Below, one piece after another: positions 44,546 to 50,808 of a stretch of 50,808 nucleotides of DNA (position 1 is its first letter; each line of letters begins with the position of its first letter). The stretch is taken from the NCBI GenBank assembly GCA_963789175.1, contig CAWBJO010000004.1, forward strand, positions 1 to 50,808. Reading direction: 5' to 3'. The DNA is from CAWBJO01 sp963789175. GTDB taxonomy: Bacteria > Pseudomonadota > Alphaproteobacteria > Rhizobiales > Aestuariivirgaceae. The notes under the pieces are model-generated. The model searched no databases. It was not told where the DNA came from and worked only from the letters and a program-made list of their open reading frames with translations. Both the position numbers and the translations under genes were made by a program.

Positions 44546-45499
44546 TCAGGCAAGGCTGCGCGTCTTCTCCCGCACGCAGAGCTCCTTGTAGAGTCCGGAC
44601 AGCCGCGCCGTCAGCGGACCTGAACCTTTCCATTCGGCGGCGGGCGCCAGCGGATGGCCGAGCCGGCGACCGTCGACCTCGCGCACCGGCACGCAGCCGG
44701 CGAAGGTGCCGGTGACGAAGGCCTCGTCGGCGCCGTAGACGTCGTAGAGGGAGAACGCCTTCTCGAAGGCGGGAATGCCGTTGTCGCGGGCGAGACGGAG
44801 GATGTTCGATCGCGTGATGCCGGGAATGCAGTACTGGCCCGTCGACGTCCACACTTCGCCGCGGCGGACGATGAAGAAATGCGTCGAGTTGCAGGTGGCC
44901 ACGAAGCCCTGCGGATCGAGCATCAGGGCCTCGTCGGCGCCGGCGGTGAAGGCCTGGATGCAGGCGGTGATGCAGTTCAGCTTCGAATGCGAGTTGAGCT
45001 TCGGATCCTGCACGTCGGGAGGGCCGCGGCGGACATTGACGGTGGACAGCCGCAGCCCGGCGGCGAGAAGCTCGGGGCGCGGGTCCTTGTACTCGGGGAT
45101 GACGACGATGGTGGGCGGGCCGATCGTCAGCCGCGGGTCCTGGTAGGGCGTCGCCTTGATGCCGCGCGTCACCATGAGGCGGATGTGGACGCCGTCGGTC
45201 ATGCGGTTGGCGTCGATGCAGGCGAAGATGCGGGAGACGAGCGCGTCCGGCGTCAGCCCGATATCCATGTAGATGGCCCTGGCACCTTCGTACAGTCGCT
45301 CGACATGGGCGCCCAGAAAGGGAATGCCGCCGCCGACGAGGCGCATGCCTTCCCATACGCCGTCGCCCAGCACGAAGCCCGAGTCGAACACCGACACCGT
45401 CGCCTCAGCGCGCGGCACGAGCTTGCCGTTCACGGAGATCAGGATCGAGTCGTTGCGCGGGTCGGCAACGAATTCGTGCGTGCCCTTTGTCGTATTCAC
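44546..45499 (-). CDS. Class IV (BCAT/D-amino-acid type) PLP aminotransferase
   Basis: PLP-dependent aminotransferase of fold type IV, related to branched-chain and D-amino-acid aminotransferases and aminodeoxychorismate lyase. The 317-residue protein shows VFDSGFVLGDGVWEGMRLV, HVERLYEGARAIYMD, the PLP lysine region DPKLNSHSKLNCITA (Lys167 probable), GFVATCNSTHFFIV and GITRSNILRLARDNGI. The GTG at 45499 has GAGGGGAG upstream; the longer ATG form at 45583 is less likely. The substrate cannot be named; tight linkage to a sulfotransferase-like gene argues against simple leucine/valine synthesis. Confidence 0.88.
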   Translation of the reverse strand: MNTTKGTHEFVADPRNDSILISVNGKLVPRAEATVSVFDSGFVLGDGVWEGMRLVGGGIPFLGAHVERLYEGARAIYMDIGLTPDALVSRIFACIDANRMTDGVHIRLMVTRGIKATPYQDPRLTIGPPTIVVIPEYKDPRPELLAAGLRLSTVNVRRGPPDVQDPKLNSHSKLNCITACIQAFTAGADEALMLDPQGFVATCNSTHFFIVRRGEVWTSTGQYCIPGITRSNILRLARDNGIPAFEKAFSLYDVYGADEAFVTGTFAGCVPVREVDGRRLGHPLAPAAEWKGSGPLTARLSGLYKELCVREKTRSLA

Positions 45500-45589
45500 C
45501 GCGGCGCTCCCCTCGGTTCGGCATCGGCCCCTAGTCCGGCGCCTTGGATGGCCGGTTTTAGGCGGCCGGCCCGGCGCCCACAAGCGCTT

Positions 45590-47461
45590 TCAGGACGACG
45601 ACGTCTGGTCGGGGCGGCGATCGGGCGCTTCCCAGGCATGATCCTCGGGCGCCGTGCGGCCGAGATCGGCGGCGAGGATGCGGCTCATCTCTTCGCGCGC
45701 GGCGCGGGAGGCATCGATCAACGCCGTCATGTCGGCGGCAAGCGGAGCCGAACGGTGGACGAAGGCCGTATCGACATGCTTGAAGGTGCGCGCCGCGCGG
45801 TGGGCGCGATAGGGATGGACGCCGAGCTCGCGCAGCGCATCCTCGGCGAGGTCGAGCGAGGAGCCGAACACCTCGCGATAGACGCGCGTGATGCCGGCAT
45901 TGATCAGCTCGTAGGCGTGCTGGCGGTCCCAGGCGCGGGCGAAGATGGCGAGATTCGGGAAGTTGCGCTTGGCGGTGTCGGCGATCTCGAGCGTCTTCTC
46001 GCGATCGTCGATGGCGATCACCAGGATCCGCGCCTGGCGGGCGCCGGCCGCCTCGAGGAGATCGCGGCGCGAGGCATCGCCGTAGAAGACCTTGAAGCCG
46101 AACTGGCGCAGCGCTTCCACCTGCTCGGCGTCGTGATCGAGGACGGTGGTGCGGAAACCCTGTTCCTGGAGCAGGCGCGCCACCATCATGCCAAAACGGC
46201 CGAAGCCGGCGACGATGACGGGATTGTCGCGCTCGTCGATCACGTCGGCCTCGCGCTCGTTCGCCTTGCTCCGGAACATCGGCGTGATGAGCAGGCGGTG
46301 GGTCATGAACAAGAGCGGCGACAGGGCCATGGAGATGGCGACGGCGGCGACGAGCAGGTTGGCGGCCGTGGTGGCGAGGAGGCCGATGGCGACGCAATAG
46401 GCGACGAGCACGAAGGCGAACTCGCCGCCCTGGGCGAGGGCGAAGGCGAAGAGCAGCCCGCTCGGCGTCGCCATTCGGAAGAGGCGGCTGAGCCCAAAGA
46501 GGACGGCGAGCTTGACGGCCATGAAACCGATCACCAGGCCGGCCACCGCGACCGGCATCGCGGCGACCAGCCCGAAGTCGATGCCGGCGCCGACGGATAT
46601 GAAGAACACGGCGAGCAGCAGTCCCCGGAACGGATCGAGATCCATCTCGAGCTCGTGGCGGTATTCGTTCTCGGCGAGCACGACGCCGGCGAGGAAGGCG
46701 CCGAGCGCCGGCGACAGGCCGACCACGTTCATTAGGAGCGTGATGCCCACGATGATGAGAAGTGCCGTCGCGGTGAAGAGCTCGCGCAGGCCCGTCGAGG
46801 CGACGAGACGGAACGCCGGCCGCATGAGGAATCGTCCGGCGGCGACGATGAGGACGACGGCGGCGAGCTCGACGAGGGCACGGCCCCAGGGAGGAAGGGC
46901 GGCGAGCGCGCCGGCGCCGTGGGCCGCCGTTTCGGCGCTCTGCGTCGCAATCAGCGGCAGGAGCGCGAAGATCGGGATGATCGCCAGGTCCTGAAAGAGG
47001 AGAACGGAGAAGACCGCCTGGCCGGTCGCCGTCTTGAGCAGGCCCTGTTCGCTGAGGCTCTGGAGCACGATCGCCGTCGACGACATGGCCAGCACCAGGC
47101 CCGCCGCGAGCGCCGCCTGCCACGTCCAGCCCAGCGCCAGCGCGGCGAGCCCGAGGATGGCCGCGGTTGCTACGACCTGCAGGCTGCCGAGTCCGAAAAT
47201 GGAGCGGCGCAGCGACCAGAGCTTCGACGGCTGGAGCTCGAGCCCGACGATGAACAGCATGACGATGACGCCGAACTCGGCGAAGTGCATGACATGGGCG
47301 CCCTCGGTTCCGACGATGCCGAGCACGGCCGGCCCGATGACGATGCCGGCGACGAGATAGCCGAGGACGGAGCCCAAGCCGAGGCGGGCGGCGATCGGCA
47401 CCGAGAGCACGGCGGCGGCCAGGTAGGTGAAAGCGCCCAGGAGGAATTCGTCGAGGGTCAT
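45590..47461 (-). CDS. kefC: KefB/KefC-type potassium:proton antiporter
   Basis: CPA2-family antiporter gated by glutathione adducts in E. coli, exporting K+ and acidifying the cell during electrophile stress. The 623-residue protein has about 12 membrane helices (for example FGVIVMLFIVGLELQPSKLW, SSTAIVLQSLSEQGLLKT, LLFQDLAIIPIFALLPLI) and a cytoplasmic RCK/TrkA-N domain from about residue 403 (NPVIVAGFGRFGMMVARLLQ; FGFKVFYGDASRRDLLEAAG). The C-terminal tail (about 560-623) is polar. Its regulator gene (KefF/KefG-like) ends 4 bases upstream, a classic pairing. Confidence 0.93.
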   Translation of the reverse strand: MTLDEFLLGAFTYLAAAVLSVPIAARLGLGSVLGYLVAGIVIGPAVLGIVGTEGAHVMHFAEFGVIVMLFIVGLELQPSKLWSLRRSIFGLGSLQVVATAAILGLAALALGWTWQAALAAGLVLAMSSTAIVLQSLSEQGLLKTATGQAVFSVLLFQDLAIIPIFALLPLIATQSAETAAHGAGALAALPPWGRALVELAAVVLIVAAGRFLMRPAFRLVASTGLRELFTATALLIIVGITLLMNVVGLSPALGAFLAGVVLAENEYRHELEMDLDPFRGLLLAVFFISVGAGIDFGLVAAMPVAVAGLVIGFMAVKLAVLFGLSRLFRMATPSGLLFAFALAQGGEFAFVLVAYCVAIGLLATTAANLLVAAVAISMALSPLLFMTHRLLITPMFRSKANEREADVIDERDNPVIVAGFGRFGMMVARLLQEQGFRTTVLDHDAEQVEALRQFGFKVFYGDASRRDLLEAAGARQARILVIAIDDREKTLEIADTAKRNFPNLAIFARAWDRQHAYELINAGITRVYREVFGSSLDLAEDALRELGVHPYRAHRAARTFKHVDTAFVHRSAPLAADMTALIDASRAAREEMSRILAADLGRTAPEDHAWEAPDRRPDQTSSS

Positions 47462-47465
47462 CGGC

Positions 47466-48056
47466 TCAGTCGCCCAGCGAGGCCGGCATGGCGTAGCCGT
47501 CGGCCAGAAGGGTTCGGGGATCGAGCCTGCCGTCGCGCAGGCCTTCGAGCAGCGCGCGATAGGCGGCGATCTCCGCCATCCGCTCGGCCCGCGACATGCG
47601 GCGGCCTGAATAGACGACGAAGGGCCGAAGCCATCCCATGCCGCAGAGATGGGCGGTCTGGTTCATGGGGCTCAGGAGCTGCTCGAGCGGGAAGCGATTG
47701 TGGCCCTGCGGCCGATAGGCTTCCGCATCGCCGCCGGTCGACACGGCGTTCATCACGAACTTGCCGCGCAGGGCGGAGCCGCGCGGACCATAGGCCCAGT
47801 TGAACTCGAGCACGAGGTCGAGCCACTCCTTCATGAGGGCAGGGATCGAGTACCAGTAGAAGGGATGCTGGAACACGACGAGGTCGTGGGCAAGCAGCGC
47901 CGACTTCTCCGCCTCGACGTCGATGGCGAAATCGGGATAGAGGGCGTAGAGGTCGCGTATGGCGACACCGTCGAGGCCGGAGATGGCGGACAGCAGCTCC
48001 TTCTGCACGACGGAGGCTTCGAAGCGCGGATGGGCGAACAGAATGAGGATGTTCAT
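47466..48056 (-). CDS. kefG: KefF/KefG-type flavodoxin-fold regulatory subunit
   Basis: Ancillary NAD(P)H oxidoreductase of the Kef system, needed for full antiporter activity. The 196-residue protein has the NQO1-like flavodoxin fold: MNILILFAHPRFEASVVQKE, DLVVFQHPFYWYSIPALMKE and FVMNAVSTGGDAEAY, which also occur in KefF/KefG. It sits 4 bases upstream of the antiporter gene in the same operon. KefF and KefG cannot be told apart reliably from sequence. Confidence 0.9.
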   Translation of the reverse strand: MNILILFAHPRFEASVVQKELLSAISGLDGVAIRDLYALYPDFAIDVEAEKSALLAHDLVVFQHPFYWYSIPALMKEWLDLVLEFNWAYGPRGSALRGKFVMNAVSTGGDAEAYRPQGHNRFPLEQLLSPMNQTAHLCGMGWLRPFVVYSGRRMSRAERMAEIAAYRALLEGLRDGRLDPRTLLADGYAMPASLGD

Positions 48057-48167
48057 GGGCCTTGAGATCGGCCCGAAGTCTAGGCGGTCGCTATGCGAAT
48101 GCCAAACGGAAAGCCAGCCGCGAACCGGCGGTCTGCATCCGCCGGCGCAATCGGGCCCAGGCCAAAC

Positions 48168-48443
48168 TTAAGCGCGATACTGCTGGATCCGCGTCGTGCG
48201 CAAGCCGGCGAGGCCGTGCCGATCGATCGAGCGCTGCCAGCTCAGGAACTCCTCGACCGTCAGCGTGTAACGGCTGCAGGCTTCCTCGAGACTGAGCAGG
48301 CCGCCACGAACGGCCGCGACCACTTCCGCCTTGCGACGAATGACCCATCGCCGGGTTTCCGGCGGTGGCAGATCTGCAATTGTGAGAGGGCTGCCATCGG
48401 GCCCGATGACGTAGCTTACTCGGGAATGCAACTGACCACTCAT
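48168..48443 (-). CDS. sciP: SciP, small CtrA inhibitory protein (DUF1153)
   Basis: SciP binds CtrA or its target promoters and, in Caulobacter, prevents CtrA from activating transcription in G1 cells. The 91-residue protein has the highly conserved family core VSYVIGPDGSPLTIADLPPP, TRRWVIRRKAEVVAAVRGGL and LSLEEACSRYTLTVEEFLSW, ending RHGLAGLRTTRIQQYRA, with a helix-turn-helix. The start at 48443 has CAAGG nearby upstream. It is divergent from mnmA with CtrA-like sites in between and lies 5 kb from ctrA. Confidence 0.95.
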   Translation of the reverse strand: MSGQLHSRVSYVIGPDGSPLTIADLPPPETRRWVIRRKAEVVAAVRGGLLSLEEACSRYTLTVEEFLSWQRSIDRHGLAGLRTTRIQQYRA

Positions 48444-48495
48444 ATGGGAACCTTGAGATACGCAACTAACTCGTGTGAAGCCTACGCACGTGCGT

Positions 48496-48510
48496 TTAAA
48501 GAACAGCTAA
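48496..48510. promoter_or_regulatory. CtrA-like box upstream of sciP
   Basis: TTAA at 48496-48499, seven bases, CTAA at 48507-48510: one mismatch to TTAA-N7-TTAA, 53 bases upstream of the sciP start. CtrA-dependent sciP transcription is known from Caulobacter. Confidence 0.45.
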
Positions 48511-48639
48511 GCAAATCCCAATTTTCGGTAACGAGGCCGCTGCCTTTGACCCAAATCCGCACAGTCGGCGGCCAAGCGTGCAGAAATCGGCCTTAAAAAT
48601 GCCTTTGCAGCCTCCGAGCGATGACGGCATAAGTACCTC

Positions 48640-48654
48640 CTAACGAGGCGTTAA
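48640..48654. promoter_or_regulatory. CtrA-like box overlapping the mnmA start
   Basis: CTAA at 48640-48643, seven bases, TTAA at 48651-48654: one mismatch to consensus. The last A is the first base of the mnmA ATG, so binding here would be expected to block rather than help mnmA; it could also act on sciP from 200 bases away. Confidence 0.35.
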
Positions 48655-49874
48655 TGTCGGTGCCGGACAGCATCCTGCGGTCGATCCACGAGGCCATGGA
48701 CCTCAGAGGCGACCCCGCGGACCACCGCGTCGTCGTGGCCATGTCGGGCGGGGTTGATTCCTCCGTCGCCGCGGGCCTTCTGCATGCCGCCGGCTACGAG
48801 GTGGTCGGCGTCACGCTGCAGCTTTACGATCACGGCATGGCGATAGGCCGCAAGCGGGCGTGCTGCGCGGGGCAGGATGTCCACGATGCGCGGCGCGTTG
48901 CCGCGAAGCTCGGCATTCCGCACTACGTCCTCGATTTCGAAAGCCGTTTCCGCTCGGCGGTCATCGACGCGTTCGCCGACAGCTACCTCAAGGGCGAGAC
49001 GCCGGTGCCGTGCGTCACGTGCAACCAAACCGTCAAGTTCGCCGATCTCCTGGAGCGGTCGCGCGATCTCGGCGCCGCGGCGCTGGCGACGGGGCACTAC
49101 ATCCGCAGCCGGGCGCGGGCGGGCAGGGCGCGCGAGCGCGATCTCGTCACGCCGGCCGACATGGCGCGCGACCAGAGCTACTTCCTCTACGGGACGACGC
49201 AGGCGCAGGCGAACTTCCTGCGCTTTCCGCTCGGCGAGCTCACCAAAGACGAGACGCGCCGCCTCGCCGCGGCGATGGAACTCGACATCGCGGCGAAGCC
49301 CGACAGCCAGGATATCTGCTTCGTGCCGCAGGGCCGCTACCAGGACGTCGTCGCCAAGGTGCGTCCGGAAGCCGGCCGGGGCGGCGACATCGTGCATGTC
49401 GACGGGCGACGTATCGGGCGGCACGAGGGAATCATCAACTTCACGGTCGGCCAGCGCCGGGGACTGAAGCACGCCGAAGGCGAGCCGCTCTACGTGGTGC
49501 GAATCGAACCGGCGAGCCGGCGGGTGATGGTCGGGCCGAAGTCGGCGCTGGCCTGCCGGCGGTTCACGGTGCGGGCGGTGAACTGGCTCGGCGCGGCCGA
49601 AGCAGAGCCGACGGTGTTCGTGAAGATCCGATCGAGCCGGACACCCGTACCGGCGCGATTCCTTCGCAAGGGAGATCGCGCGCAAGTCGTGCTTGCAGAA
49701 CCCGAATACGGGGTTTCGCCCGGCCAAGCTTGCGTGTTCTACGATGCGCCGGGGGCGGGGGCGAGGCTCCTGGGGGGCGGTACAATCATTGCTGACGAGG
49801 GGCACGAGGGAGTTGCAGTACACCTGAATCCCGTTGTAAACCGACTTGAATCGCCGATTCCGGTCACGATCTAA
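48654..49874 (+). CDS. mnmA: tRNA 2-thiouridylase MnmA
   Basis: Thiolates U34 of tRNA-Glu, -Gln and -Lys using sulfur passed from a persulfide. The 406-residue protein has the PP-loop AMSGGVDSSVAAGLL (SGGVDSS 31-37), the nucleophilic Cys123 in PCVTCNQTVKF and the persulfide-forming Cys222 in KPDSQDICFVPQG, then a C-terminal beta domain (about 300-406). It is longer than E. coli MnmA (368) mainly at the N-terminus and in the 150-165 region. AGGCG precedes the start. It is divergent from sciP and followed by pmtA. Confidence 0.96.
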   Translation: MSVPDSILRSIHEAMDLRGDPADHRVVVAMSGGVDSSVAAGLLHAAGYEVVGVTLQLYDHGMAIGRKRACCAGQDVHDARRVAAKLGIPHYVLDFESRFRSAVIDAFADSYLKGETPVPCVTCNQTVKFADLLERSRDLGAAALATGHYIRSRARAGRARERDLVTPADMARDQSYFLYGTTQAQANFLRFPLGELTKDETRRLAAAMELDIAAKPDSQDICFVPQGRYQDVVAKVRPEAGRGGDIVHVDGRRIGRHEGIINFTVGQRRGLKHAEGEPLYVVRIEPASRRVMVGPKSALACRRFTVRAVNWLGAAEAEPTVFVKIRSSRTPVPARFLRKGDRAQVVLAEPEYGVSPGQACVFYDAPGAGARLLGGGTIIADEGHEGVAVHLNPVVNRLESPIPVTI

Positions 49875-49898
49875 TGGATTGGGTTCGTTGAAGAGAGG

Positions 49899-50636
49899 AT
49901 GCGGGAGTTGAGCGTGCGTCTTGTCGACATGAACGAGGAGTCCCTGCGGCGTACCTATGCGCGCTGGGCCCCCATCTACGACGTCACCTTCGGCAAGGTC
50001 TCGGACTGGGGCCGGATGCGAAGCGTGGACTACATCAACCGGCACGAGGGTCGCGTCCTCGAGGTCGGGGTCGGCACGGGAATCTCGCTGCCGCACTACA
50101 AGCGGTCGCTGAGCGTGACGGCGATCGACCTGTCGCCGCAGATGCTCAAGCGGGCGCGGGAGCGCGTCGACAAGGAGGGGCTTGCCCATGTCGAGGCCGT
50201 CCTCGAGATGGACGCGGGCGCGATGAGCTTCGCCGACGAGAGCTTCGACGTCGTCGTCGCCATGTACGTCATGACGGTGGTGCCGGACCCAAAGCAGGTG
50301 ATGTTCGAGCTGCAGCGCGTGTGCAAGCCGGGCGGCGAGGTCGTCATCGTCAACCATTTCAGCCACGAGAAGGGCCTGCGCGGCTCGGTCGAGAAGGCGC
50401 TCGCGCCGTTCGCGCGGACGCTCGGCTGGCGGCCGGAGTTCCCGGTCGAGACGCTGCTCACCTGCAACCGGCTGCGGATGAAGGCGGCGACGCCGCTCAG
50501 GCCTTTCGGCCTGTTCACCCAGCTCACCTTCGAGAAGGTGCCGGAAGGCGCAACGGTGAGCCAGGCGGCGGCGCTGCGCGGCGCCAAGGCGGCGGTAACG
50601 GGCGAAGGCGGCGAGCGCCCGCGGCGATCGGCCTGA
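49899..50636 (+). CDS. pmtA: Phosphatidylethanolamine N-methyltransferase (PmtA-like)
   Basis: SAM-dependent methyltransferase, probably methylating phosphatidylethanolamine toward phosphatidylcholine at the inner membrane. The 245-residue protein resembles the Sinorhizobium-type PmtA: ARWAPIYDVTFGKVSDWGR near the N-terminus, SAM motif I RVLEVGVGTGISLPHYK, the acidic motif AIDLSPQMLKRARERV, and VVAMYVMTVVPDPKQVM. The tail after about residue 205 is low-complexity. The ATG at 49899 abuts its purine stretch; GTG 49914 with GGGAG seven bases upstream may be the true start. Other class I methyltransferases cannot be wholly excluded. Confidence 0.8.
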   Translation: MRELSVRLVDMNEESLRRTYARWAPIYDVTFGKVSDWGRMRSVDYINRHEGRVLEVGVGTGISLPHYKRSLSVTAIDLSPQMLKRARERVDKEGLAHVEAVLEMDAGAMSFADESFDVVVAMYVMTVVPDPKQVMFELQRVCKPGGEVVIVNHFSHEKGLRGSVEKALAPFARTLGWRPEFPVETLLTCNRLRMKAATPLRPFGLFTQLTFEKVPEGATVSQAAALRGAKAAVTGEGGERPRRSA

Positions 50637-50668
50637 GAGCCTTAGGTTCCAGACGATCTGCGAGAAGG

Positions 50669-50745
50669 TGGTAGCGGAGGAGGGAATTGAACCCCCGACA
50701 CACGGATTATGATTCCGCTGCTCTAGCCAACTGAGCTACTCCGCC
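50669..50745 (-). tRNA. tRNA-Met (anticodon CAT, elongator type)
   Basis: A complete 77-base cloverleaf on the minus strand. GGCGGAG pairs with CTCCGCT (a G-T at the first pair), the discriminator is A and CCA is encoded. The anticodon loop ATCATAA carries CAT at 50709-50711, and the D arm is GCTCAGTTGGCTAGAGC. The first pair G-T and body resemble alphaproteobacterial elongator tRNA-Met rather than initiator or the lysidine-modified tRNA-Ile (substrate of TilS). The remaining 63 bases to the window end hold nothing I can identify. Confidence 0.93.
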
Positions 50746-50808
50746 CCGAAAACGGTCGCGTGCGAGGCGATATAGGTGGCGCATCCCCGCAAAGTCAAGC
50801 AAGCCGAA

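Noticed and set aside
44654..46735. 693-codon plus-strand frame opposite the aminotransferase and kefC
   Set aside because: It is antisense to two clear genes, with a repetitive Asp/Gly/Glu/His composition and no motif.

Overview
The window is a stretch of core chromosome from a high-G+C (roughly two thirds G+C by eye) alphaproteobacterium, most probably of the order Hyphomicrobiales (Rhizobiales). The evidence is the CtrA cell-cycle phosphorelay genes (chpT, ctrA, sciP/DUF1153), EipA/DUF1134, a serC leader RNA in front of serC-serA, an alphaproteobacterial 6S RNA next to the 5-formyl-THF cyclo-ligase gene, a Sinorhizobium-type PmtA, and the order serC-serA-purA-rpoH-rluD-chpT-ctrA, which I recall from rhizobia. 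I saw no prophage, insertion sequence, CRISPR array or obvious island.

Layout. 1-5.2 kb: carbon metabolism on the minus strand (pgk, cut by the window edge, and tkt), divergent from a DUF4164 protein and zapA, then an L,D-transpeptidase, an Rrf2-type regulator, 6S RNA and the folate cyclo-ligase. 5.1-9.8 kb: a YmdB-like phosphoesterase, a small unknown protein, yebC, and ruvC-ruvA-ruvB-ybgC. 10-15.3 kb: tolQ-tolR-tolA-tolB-pal-cpoB, the trans-envelope machine that constricts the outer membrane at division. 15.3-21.1 kb: tilS, ftsH, folP, glmM. 21.1-31.2 kb: an EamA transporter, a small outer-membrane barrel, serC-serA (serine synthesis), pyruvate carboxylase and purA. 31.2-38.5 kb: an unknown exported protein, a GGDEF/EAL membrane protein whose GGDEF site is lost, a CAP-domain protein, rpoH, rluD, a small membrane protein, tRNA-Glu and a glycine-rich BON protein. 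38.5-43.8 kb: a coiled-coil membrane protein, eipA, cysQ, chpT, ctrA and fliJ. 43.8-50.8 kb: a sulfotransferase/aminotransferase pair, kefC-kefG, sciP, mnmA, pmtA and tRNA-Met.

The main theme beyond housekeeping is cell-cycle control. ChpT passes phosphate to CtrA, and SciP restrains CtrA-driven transcription. All three genes lie within 7 kb. Sequences matching the CtrA box (TTAA-N7-TTAA) occur in front of tolQ and between yebC and a small unknown gene. Near-matches lie at eipA, fliJ and the sciP/mnmA gap, and TTAA/CTAA half-sites plus GANTC methylation sites lie upstream of ctrA. The inference is that division, envelope and motility genes here are CtrA targets. The genes themselves belong to known families. 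The least explained pieces are the 741-base gap between pyc and purA, the small protein at 5932-6264, the exported protein at 31169-32014 and the aminotransferase-sulfotransferase pair.
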